DNA of 64,000 nt from Pseudomonas putida (GTDB taxonomy: Bacteria > Pseudomonadota > Gammaproteobacteria > Pseudomonadales > Pseudomonadaceae): assembly GCF_028682395.1 (NCBI RefSeq), contig NZ_JANHLC010000001.1, positions 372,001 through 436,000 of the forward strand, in the 5' to 3' direction. This document shows, one piece after another, positions 36,024 to 42,349 of this stretch (the stretch's first letter is position 1; each line of letters begins with the position of its first letter). A program made the position numbers and the translations under genes. The notes below the pieces were generated by a model, which had not been told where the DNA came from, searched no databases, and was given only the letters and a program-made list of their open reading frames with translations.

Positions 36024-36395
36024 TCAGGCCTCCACGGTGTCGGGGTAGCTGTATTCGAAAACCCGCACGACTTCCGAGGCATGCCATGACGCTGCGGCCA
36101 CACCGTCGGAGGGTCCGGAGAAACGCCCAAGGCGCTCGACACATTCAAAGAAGCCCGTGCGGGGCAAGCGGCTCGCCCCCTGGCTGATGACCAGGGAGCT
36201 GCGCAGAGGTTGCTCGGCCCGGGCATCCAGCGCCGCCAGATGCTCAAGTGCCGCGGTCAGGGTCTGCATCGCCGGGCTCGGCAGTTGCAGCCGTTCGAGC
36301 AAGGCACGGTAGGTCAGTAAATGGCGCTGGCGACGAGCCTGATCGAGTTCAGTCAGTAACCCATCCCAGTGTTGACGACTGATACGTACGCTCAC
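36024..36395 (-). CDS. Unrecognised 123-residue protein coupled to an XRE gene
   Basis: 123 residues from a GTG at 36395 that overlaps the XRE stop as GTGA; a longer frame from 36431 would overlap the XRE gene by 40 bases and is less likely. The middle reads as helical (LLTELDQARRQRHLLTYRALLERLQLP, TLTAALEHLAALDARAEQP), followed by a strand-rich part with SSLVISQGASRLPRTGFFECV, a pattern (salVvs..g.lP..GFF) I have seen in small proteins of unknown role, and ends VVRVFEYSYPDTVEA. No family named with confidence. Its coupling to a small HTH protein leaves a toxin-antitoxin or repressor-partner role open. Confidence 0.7.
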   Translation of the reverse strand: MSVRISRQHWDGLLTELDQARRQRHLLTYRALLERLQLPSPAMQTLTAALEHLAALDARAEQPLRSSLVISQGASRLPRTGFFECVERLGRFSGPSDGVAAASWHASEVVRVFEYSYPDTVEA

Positions 36396-36733
36396 GACGC
36401 TTCCCCCCAACCTGATACGCCCAATTCCCACGCCAGGCTACGACTGATGGCCGCATCGGGCTGACGCTCGCCACTTTCGATCATTGCCAGGTAGGACGGG
36501 CTGATGCCCACTGTTCGCGCCAGGCTCTCAATGGCCAGGCCCTTGGCTTCGCGCAGCGTTCGAAGTTGGTCGAGGCCCGGCAAGGCCTCGCGGGATACGG
36601 CAGCCCGAGGTTGCTCGGGGGCCGTTGGCGTGGCAGTGCGCAAGCCCGCTGCCTTGACCAGAGCCTGGTATTGCGCCCAAGGCAGGACGGCATACTCCGG
36701 CTCACCATCACGTTTAATGATTTGAAGATCCAT
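36392..36733 (-). CDS. XRE-family HTH regulator with N-terminal Phd-like segment
   Basis: 113 residues. The first 30 (DLQIIKRDGEPEYAVLPWAQYQALVKAAG) look like the N-terminal part of antitoxins that precede an HTH; a Pro/Ala linker leads to a Cro/CI helix-turn-helix (about 55-108, LRTLREAKGLAIESLARTVGISPSYLAMIESGERQP). It starts a three-gene operon by two stop/start overlaps or junctions. CCCCGTAG (36742-36749) just before the start and its inverse CTACGGGG (36825-36832) could be autoregulatory half-sites; the first also contains the ribosome binding GGGGTG. Confidence 0.85.
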   Translation of the reverse strand: MDLQIIKRDGEPEYAVLPWAQYQALVKAAGLRTATPTAPEQPRAAVSREALPGLDQLRTLREAKGLAIESLARTVGISPSYLAMIESGERQPDAAISRSLAWELGVSGWGEAS

Positions 36734-36849
36734 TTACTACACCCCGTAGGAGTACTGCATATAACGAGTCGGCGATTTCCTTGTAGCTTAATCTTATCAG
36801 CCGCCACGGTCGTTAGTGTTGTTGCTACGGGGGTTAAACGGGAAAAACC

Positions 36850-37305
36850 TTAGATTTTATCCGGGTGTTCCAGCTGCAAGGCTTTCACACTGTCCGGCAA
36901 ACGCTCGACCTCGCGCAGTTTCTCCGGTGCCTGGCGCTCACGCCAGACACGAAAGGCACTCAATTCGTCGTCTAGGGTTTTCATCAACCAGGCCAGGACC
37001 GCAATATCGTCGAACATGCCAAACACCGGAAGAAAATCCGGGATGGCATCGATCGGGCTGAGAAAATACATCAACCCGGCGACCACCGAGATCAAGGCCT
37101 TGGGGCTGATCGCCCGGTACTCGCCACGCCAGTAGGCCAGGCATAGCGCCTGGAGCAGGCGCAGGTCGCTTTTGAGCTTGCCCAGGCGATTGCCTTGGGC
37201 GTTGCCCTTGCGCGCCACCGCAAACAGTAACGCTGGCAACCGCCCCCGCCCCAGGAGTCGTTGTGCGAGCGGTAGGAAGCGGGTGAAATTCCACGGGGCT
37301 TTCAT
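36850..37305 (-). CDS. DUF1232 (YkvA-type) protein
   Basis: 151 residues from ATG 37305 (GGAG 5 bases upstream; an in-frame GTG two codons before has no ribosome site). The DUF1232 core is visible as ISVVAGLMYFLSPIDAIPDFLPVFGMFDDIAVLAWLMK (about 79-115), with one or two hydrophobic helices; the rest is basic at the N-terminus and charged at the C-terminus. Function is unknown. About 30 bases before the start lies a perfect inverted pair of DnaA boxes, part of a larger element also found at 59311-59442. Confidence 0.85.
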   Translation of the reverse strand: MKAPWNFTRFLPLAQRLLGRGRLPALLFAVARKGNAQGNRLGKLKSDLRLLQALCLAYWRGEYRAISPKALISVVAGLMYFLSPIDAIPDFLPVFGMFDDIAVLAWLMKTLDDELSAFRVWRERQAPEKLREVERLPDSVKALQLEHPDKI

Positions 37306-37333
37306 CTTCACTCCACGTCAGGTGACACAAAAT

Positions 37334-37358
37334 GTTATCCACACAAATTGTGGATAAC
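37334..37358. promoter_or_regulatory. Inverted pair of consensus DnaA boxes
   Basis: TTATCCACA at 37335-37343 and TGTGGATAA at 37349-37357, 5 bases apart, each identical to the bacterial DnaA-box consensus; the palindrome extends one more base on each side. It is 30 bases upstream of the DUF1232 gene on the minus strand, a good place for transcription control by DnaA. Confidence 0.65.
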
Positions 37359-37466
37359 CTTGTGAACAGAGCCACTTTTCATAGCTGAAAGGCCCACTCT
37401 ACAAGGGCCTGGCTCAGATCGGGCATTTTTTACTCACCTAAAAAAAGCCCAGTATTTCATTGACTT
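37334..37466. repeat. Conserved non-coding element, copy 1
   Basis: Starts with the inverted DnaA boxes and ends with an AT-rich block (37425-37466, attttttac... to cattgactt). The second copy at 59311-59442 has the same parts at exactly the same distance (117 bases from TGTGGATAA to the last T); the 42-base AT block agrees at 30 positions without gaps. Both copies lie upstream of minus-strand genes. I know of no named element with this layout. Confidence 0.65.
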
Positions 37467-37554
37467 GAACGCAATCAGAAGCTACCGAAAGTAAGACTGC
37501 ACCAGCGCGCCAACGTTCGCCCGGGCTTAGGTTCTGCCAACGCCGGAAACGACA

Positions 37555-37577
37555 ACGCCCCGTCGAAACGGGGCGCT
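37555..37577 (-). terminator. Probable terminator after the FKBP gene
   Basis: A stem of 8 bp (GCCCCG/CGGGGC core) 20 bases past the stop codon on the minus strand; the following T-run is interrupted (TTGTCGTTT), so efficiency is uncertain. Confidence 0.55.
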
Positions 37578-37596
37578 GTGCAAAGAAAACCGCAGC

Positions 37597-38313
37597 TTAC
37601 TTGGCGGCGTCTTCTTGCTTGGCTGGATCCTTGATAGCCAACAGCTCCAGGTCGAAGACCAGTACGGAGTTGGCTGGAATCGCCGGGCTCGGGCTTTGTG
37701 CGCCGTAGGCCAGGTCGCTCGGGATGTACAGCTTGTACTTCTCGCCGACATGCATCAGTTGCAGGCCTTCGACCCAACCTGGGATCACGCCGCTGACAGG
37801 CAGATCGATCGGGCTGCCACGTTCTACGGAGCTGTCGAACACGGTGCCGTTGGTCAGCTTGCCGGTGTAGTGCACAGTGACGACGTCAGTCGCTTTTGGC
37901 TGGGCGCCATCGGCCTTCTGCACGACTTCATACTGCAAGCCCGAAGCGGTGGTGACGACACCCGCTTTCTTGGCGTTTTCTTCAAGGAACTTCTTGCCGG
38001 CAGCTGCCGACTCTTCGCTCATTTTGACCAGACGCTCTTCGGCACGCTTCTGCAAGGCAGCGAATGCCTCGACCAGCTCTTCATCCTTGAGTTTCTGTTC
38101 TTTCTTGCCGACGGCGTCTTCGATGCCCTGGGCCACGGCCTTGGAGTCGAGATCGTCCATACCTTCCTGAGCCAGGCTCTTGCCCATGTTCAGGCCGATG
38201 CCGTAGGAGGCTTTCTGCGCCGGAGTTTTCAGCTCTACGCTGGTCTGCGAGTCACAACCCGCCAGTACCAGGCTAACCAGGGCTACCGCCGCCGCCAACC
38301 GATGCTGTTTCAT
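37597..38313 (-). CDS. FKBP-type peptidyl-prolyl isomerase, lipoprotein
   Basis: 238 residues from ATG 38313 (AAGGAA 6 bases upstream). A lipoprotein signal (LVLAGC, Cys at about 20) is followed by an FkpA/Mip-type helical dimerisation region (about 30-120, Lys/Glu-rich) and a C-terminal FKBP domain (about 130-228) with VVTVHYTGKLTNGTVFDSS, VIPGWVEGLQLMHVGEKYKLYIP and ANSVLVFDLELL. It would help fold periplasmic or outer-membrane proteins from the membrane. A longer frame to 38406 has no signal sequence at its start. Same position as in P. aeruginosa (before rdgC). Confidence 0.93.
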   Translation of the reverse strand: MKQHRLAAAVALVSLVLAGCDSQTSVELKTPAQKASYGIGLNMGKSLAQEGMDDLDSKAVAQGIEDAVGKKEQKLKDEELVEAFAALQKRAEERLVKMSEESAAAGKKFLEENAKKAGVVTTASGLQYEVVQKADGAQPKATDVVTVHYTGKLTNGTVFDSSVERGSPIDLPVSGVIPGWVEGLQLMHVGEKYKLYIPSDLAYGAQSPSPAIPANSVLVFDLELLAIKDPAKQEDAAK

Positions 38314-38522
38314 GCTATTTCCTTGTTCATGCGCCAAAAGGGCAATCGAGTAAAGCCGCGAGCTTATCAGGCGGCCACGACCAATGGCTACCGGCATGAG
38401 AGGCACAAATAGCCGATAAGTTCAGGGCGTGGAACCTTTTTCGCCAAGGCATATTTCCAGCAGGCCAAACGATCAAGCCAAAATGCCAGTATCACGGGCT
38501 GAAAGCAGCGTCACTTTCGCCA

Positions 38523-38563
38523 AAGCCCATGGTTCATCCCGCCAGGGGATGAACCATGGGCTT
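38523..38563 (-). terminator. 18-bp perfect hairpin after rlhA
   Basis: Arms 38523-38540 and 38546-38563 are perfect complements with a 5-base loop (GCCAG). It lies 40 bases after the rlhA stop on the minus strand, followed only by TTTGG, so it may be a terminator or an RNA-stabilising structure. Confidence 0.6.
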
Positions 38564-38603
38564 GGTTTACCAGACGTTACCCGCTTGCCAGGCAGCTCTG
38601 AAA

Positions 38604-40610
38604 TCAGTGCATGCCGGTCGCGGGACGCTTGATGGTCTTGAGCAGGTCATCCGGGGTGATGTAGCCCACCATGCTTTCGGCGCTGCCCGGATGCGGCTGG
38701 TTGAAGATATGCCCTTTCATCTTGCCGATGATGTGCATTTCGCAGGGCTTGCAATCGAACTTGAGGGTCAGCACCTCGTCCTGATGGATCAATTGCATGG
38801 GCGCGACCTTGGTCCGCACGCCCGTCACGCCCTTGGCCTGCTTGGGGCACAGGTTGAAGGAGAAACGCAGGCAGTGCTTGGTGATCATCACCGGCACTTC
38901 GCCCGGCTCTTCGTGGGCCTCGTAGGCCGCGTCGATCAATTGCACACCGAAGCGGTGATAGAACGCCCGCGCCTTTTCGTTGTACACGTTGGCCAGGAAG
39001 CTCAGGTGCGCCTCCGGGTACACCGGCGGCGGAACACTCACGGCCTTGCGCCCACCCCGTGGATGGCCTTCCACCCGCGCAGCGGTCAATGCCTCGATCG
39101 CCTCGCGGCGCAGCGCCTTGAGCTGGGAATTGGGGACGAACACCGCTTGCTGCTCATCGATAGAGACTTCGCTGGCGTAGTACAGGGTCGTGCCCAGCTT
39201 GCCCAGGGTGTCCTGTAACTGGCTGCGGGCCTGTTCGGCATCCTTGGGTGTACCAAACGGTCCGGCCAGGTTGACCGTAGCGCTGATACCCTCGCTGCTG
39301 GTGACGGTCAGGCTGACCTGCTGCTCGCTCAAACGCGCCGCCCAGGTGACCGCGACCCGACGCTCGGCCGAGGTTTTCATCAAGGCCTGCTGCCAGTTGT
39401 GATCCAGGTTGCGATTGAGCACATGGTGCGGGCGCAGCTCCTTCAACTCCGCAGGCATTTCATTGGGCACCACACGGTATTGCCGATGCTCGACGCCGTC
39501 CTGCTCGAACTCCCCCATCGGCTCCACGGTATTGGCCCGAAAACCCACGACATTGCGCTTGAACAGGACATTCAGGCCATCACCGTTATTGAGGCGCTCG
39601 CGGGTCACCACGGTGAGTTCGCTCTTGCCGACACTCAACACTTCGCCCACGGGAAGGCCGACAAATTTGGGCGACTCGAACGCGCCGATGTCGATCTTGC
39701 GGTCACTGACAAAATAGTCAGTGCTGCCACGGTGAAAGGTCTTTTCCGGATCGGGCAGGAAGAAGTGCTCGGTAAAGCCACTGGACGAACGTGCCAGCTC
39801 CGGGCGCTCGGTCAGGATCTCGTCGAGCTGCTGACGGTAGAACGCCGTGATGTTCTTCACGTAGCTCATGTCCTTGTAACGCCCTTCGATCTTGAACGAG
39901 CGCACGCCGGCATCGACCAGTGCGCGCAGGTTGGCGCTCTGGTTGTTGTCCTTCATCGACAGCAGGTGCTTGTCGTAGGCGACAACCCGGCCCTGGTCAT
40001 CCTTGAGGGTGTACGGCAGGCGGCAGGCCTGGGAGCAGTCGCCCCGGTTGGCACTGCGGCCGGTCTGCGCATGGGAGATATTGCACTGCCCGGAAAACGC
40101 CACGCACAAGGCGCCGTGAATAAAGAACTCGATGGCTGAATCGACGCCTTCGCTGATCGTGCGGATCTCCTGCAGATTCAGCTCACGCGCCAGCACCAGT
40201 TGGGAAAAACCTGCCTGGGAAAGAAACCTGGCTTTATCCAGGCCGCGAATGTCGGTCTGCGTGCTGGCATGCAGCTCGATCGGCGGAATGTCCATTTCCA
40301 GCACGCCCATGTCCTGCACGATCAGCGCATCGACACCCGCCTCGTACAGTTGCCAAATCAGCTTGCGCGCCGGCTCCAGTTCGTCGTCATGCAGGATGGT
40401 ATTGATAGTGACGAAAACTTTGGCGTGGAACAGGCGGGCAAAGCTCACCAGCTCGGCGATATCTTCCACGCTGTTACTCGCATTGTGCCGAGCACCGAAG
40501 CTGGGGCCGCCAATGTAGATGGCATCAGCACCATGCAGGATGGCCTCCTTGGCGATGGCAGTATCACGCGCAGGGCTGAGGAGTTCGAGGTGGTGCTTGG
40601 GTAGGGACAT
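38604..40610 (-). CDS. rlhA: RlhA (YdcP), peptidase-U32-family 23S rRNA C2501 hydroxylase
   Basis: 668 residues, near E. coli RlhA (653). N-terminal U32 domain with LELLSPARDTAIAKEAILHGADAIYIGG and HASTQTDI; the cysteine set EFFIHGALCVAFSGQCNISHAQTGRSANRGDCSQACRLPY (about 163-202) probably binds a metal or Fe-S centre; C-terminal part with DUF3656-like and cysteine-containing RFSFNLCPKQ and FDCKPCEMH. The long C-terminus separates it from the UbiU/UbiV and TrhP groups of the same family. In E. coli RlhA hydroxylates C2501 of 23S rRNA using prephenate-derived chemistry. No strong ribosome site precedes the ATG. Confidence 0.85.
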   Translation of the reverse strand: MSLPKHHLELLSPARDTAIAKEAILHGADAIYIGGPSFGARHNASNSVEDIAELVSFARLFHAKVFVTINTILHDDELEPARKLIWQLYEAGVDALIVQDMGVLEMDIPPIELHASTQTDIRGLDKARFLSQAGFSQLVLARELNLQEIRTISEGVDSAIEFFIHGALCVAFSGQCNISHAQTGRSANRGDCSQACRLPYTLKDDQGRVVAYDKHLLSMKDNNQSANLRALVDAGVRSFKIEGRYKDMSYVKNITAFYRQQLDEILTERPELARSSSGFTEHFFLPDPEKTFHRGSTDYFVSDRKIDIGAFESPKFVGLPVGEVLSVGKSELTVVTRERLNNGDGLNVLFKRNVVGFRANTVEPMGEFEQDGVEHRQYRVVPNEMPAELKELRPHHVLNRNLDHNWQQALMKTSAERRVAVTWAARLSEQQVSLTVTSSEGISATVNLAGPFGTPKDAEQARSQLQDTLGKLGTTLYYASEVSIDEQQAVFVPNSQLKALRREAIEALTAARVEGHPRGGRKAVSVPPPVYPEAHLSFLANVYNEKARAFYHRFGVQLIDAAYEAHEEPGEVPVMITKHCLRFSFNLCPKQAKGVTGVRTKVAPMQLIHQDEVLTLKFDCKPCEMHIIGKMKGHIFNQPHPGSAESMVGYITPDDLLKTIKRPATGMH

Positions 40611-40805
40611 GGTCTTATTCTGGCTTCAGGCAAGAGGGTCATGGTTCGACCGGCCATTTTAGCCTGAAAACGCGCCATGTCTGCGCAAGGCCGCGCAGTC
40701 CGACGACAGGACTTAATAAAGTGGCTGTCAGTGGATGCTTAATAAAGAGAGGCTCAAGCGGTCGTCTGCGGCTCGAAAGCGCAAAAACAAACGGCCGAAA
40801 ACGAA

Positions 40806-40832
40806 AAAGCCCGCACTAGGCGGGCTTCTCGC
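40806..40832 (-). terminator. Terminator of tRNA operon copy 1
   Basis: GCCCGC and GCGGGC arms with a short loop, followed on the minus strand by five T residues. It lies just past the 3' end of tRNA-Asp. Confidence 0.85.
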
Positions 40833-40867
40833 GATGATCTGGCGTTCAGTGGTCCAGATCAAAAATA

Positions 40868-40944
40868 TGGCGCAGCGGACGGGACTCGAACCCGCGACCC
40901 CCGGCGTGACAGGCCGGTATTCTAACCGACTGAACTACCGCTGC
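40868..40944 (-). tRNA. tRNA-Asp (GTC), copy 1
   Basis: 77 bases including an encoded CCA. Acceptor arms GCAGCGG/CCGCTGC, anticodon loop CTGTCAC giving GTC, T-arm with GGTTCGAGTCC. Identical to the copy at 47263-47339. Confidence 0.96.
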
Positions 40945-40964
40945 GCGACACACTGAAAACGAAG

Positions 40965-41040
40965 TGGTGGGTGATGACGGGATCGAACCGCCGACCCTCT
41001 GCTTGTAAGGCAGATGCTCTCCCAGCTGAGCTAATCACCC
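40965..41040 (-). tRNA. tRNA-Val (TAC), copy 1
   Basis: 76 bases with encoded CCA. Acceptor GGGTGAT/ATCACCC, anticodon loop CTTACAA giving TAC, T-loop GGTTCGATCCC. It differs from the second copy at one D-loop base (T here, C there, in the CAGC-T/C-GGG stretch). It is transcribed ahead of tRNA-Asp on the minus strand. Confidence 0.96.
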
Positions 41041-41204
41041 TTTCGCTTTTGGTGCGGGGCGCATTCTGCCACAAAAAAACACAACGTGTTGATTTAAATA
41101 ATAAATTATTCAAAAAAATGATTAATCGCTAAAAAACGCTCTATTCCAGCCCGAAAAAACTCACTCTCCTGCCGCGTCTCCCCTGACATATTCCTGACCA
41201 GCGG

Positions 41205-41233
41205 TTGACGCCCTCGCCTGCCAATGGTCAGAT
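41205..41233 (+). promoter_or_regulatory. Possible sigma-70 promoter of the B12 operon
   Basis: TTGACG at 41205-41210 and TCAGAT at 41228-41233 are 17 bases apart, which would start transcription near 41240, the 5' edge of the riboswitch. The -10 match is weak. Confidence 0.35.
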
Positions 41234-41237
41234 GCGC

Positions 41238-41420
41238 GCCAGTTTCAGGTGTCCGCAGCCGTCGTGCTGCGGGTGAAACGGGAAGCCGGTACGCCTTTTG
41301 GCCAGTCCGGCGCTGCCCCCGCAACGGTATACGAGCGAACTATTCACACTGCCACTGTGCCAAGGCATGGGAAGGCGAATATTTCATGAACCTCGTGAGC
41401 CCGGAGACCGGCCTGATCCA
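41238..41420 (+). promoter_or_regulatory. Cobalamin (AdoCbl) riboswitch
   Basis: Unmistakable conserved blocks in order: AGGTGTCCGCAGCC, GGGTGAAACGGGAAGCCGGT, GCCAGTCCGGCGCTGCCCCCGCAACGGTA (B12 box, read in two parts), then GCCACTGTG, GGGAAGGCG and the closing GAGCCCGGAGACCGGCC. The methyltransferase gene begins about 120 bases later. Binding of adenosylcobalamin should lower expression of the whole uptake operon. Confidence 0.95.
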
Positions 41421-41538
41421 ACACATGGCAATCCGCGGTGGGCGGGTGCAGGCCTTGGCGTGCGCATCCTCTTCTGCACGCCGACTTTCTGCGTCAGCTC
41501 CCTTGCTTGCCCGGCTCAGCTCAACCCGGCGCACCTCG

Positions 41539-42315
41539 ATGACCGTTGCAACCCAGCACCACCGCTCTATTCCCACAGTCTGGAACGACCGTGACGCCGC
41601 GTTCTACAGCGAACACCTGGCCGCCTCCAATTATGTCGAGCGCGTAGGTGGTCGACTGCTGGCAGAGCTCGGCCCACAGCAAGACCTGCTGGATATCGGC
41701 GCCGGCTCGGGCATTCTCGGTCGCCATCTGCTAGCACCCGGCGCCCAATGGACCGCTGTCGAACCCAATGCCTATATGCGTGGCTGCATCCAGCGCCTGG
41801 CAGCACAAGCGCCGTCCGTCGAGCTGAACCTGCACAACAGCCTTTGGCAGGATCTTGGCAAGCTGGACCTGGTGCCCGCCGACACGCTGCTGTGCGCCAA
41901 TATCCCGGTGGCCGACGGCCAGGCCGAAACCTTCCTCCAGCAGATCCGCCCCCTGGCCAAGCGCACACTGGTGTGGAACCTGCCGGCCCAGGAAGGGCCA
42001 CGGACCTATTGCCTCTCAGGCTTTTTGCCAGCGCAACTGCACCGCAGCGATATGACCCCAGGCTACCAATTGACCCTGGACGAACTCAGCCCCAGCGCCC
42101 AACCCAACCATATTCTCTTTACCGACTGGGCCTTCAGCACCCTGTTCGCCACACCGGAAGCCGCCCTGATGCACTTCAGGGAGAAACTCGGCGCCCTCGA
42201 TGGCGCAGCGCTGCGGCTGCTTGAACGGCATTTGCAGGATCACCTGCAAGCCACCCCCGGCGGCTGGCTGGCCAGCGCCCCGAAACGCGCGGCCAGCCTG
42301 ATCTGGCAAGCATGA
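41539..42315 (+). CDS. Class I SAM-dependent methyltransferase under B12 control
   Basis: 258 residues from the ATG at 41539, the first start after the riboswitch; a longer frame runs through the riboswitch and cannot be right. Motif I is LLDIGAGSGILGRHLL (about 50-65) and a post-I acidic residue is in TAVEPNAY. The motif NIPVADG takes the place of the N/D-PPY kind, so the substrate is not obvious. It heads the operon with the TonB receptor and BtuFCD-type genes, so a role in corrinoid or cobalamin handling, or a replacement for a B12-dependent step, is possible. Target unknown. Confidence 0.8.
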   Translation: MTVATQHHRSIPTVWNDRDAAFYSEHLAASNYVERVGGRLLAELGPQQDLLDIGAGSGILGRHLLAPGAQWTAVEPNAYMRGCIQRLAAQAPSVELNLHNSLWQDLGKLDLVPADTLLCANIPVADGQAETFLQQIRPLAKRTLVWNLPAQEGPRTYCLSGFLPAQLHRSDMTPGYQLTLDELSPSAQPNHILFTDWAFSTLFATPEAALMHFREKLGALDGAALRLLERHLQDHLQATPGGWLASAPKRAASLIWQA

Positions 42316-42349
42316 TCCAGCTCTTACAATAATGCCTCGGACTTCTCCT

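Larger units (their letters stand above)
40801..41040. repeat. Direct repeat copy 1 (tRNA-Asp/tRNA-Val operon)
   Basis: About 240 bases are nearly identical to 47196-47435, offset by exactly 6,395 bases across terminator, both tRNAs and spacer. Differences are a few bases, mainly in the spacer between the tRNAs. Homologous recombination between the copies could remove or duplicate the B12 operon between them. Confidence 0.9.

Noticed and set aside
41224..41538. N-terminal extension of the methyltransferase through the riboswitch
   Set aside because: The open frame covers the whole cobalamin riboswitch, whose RNA motifs are unmistakable, so translation must start downstream at 41539.
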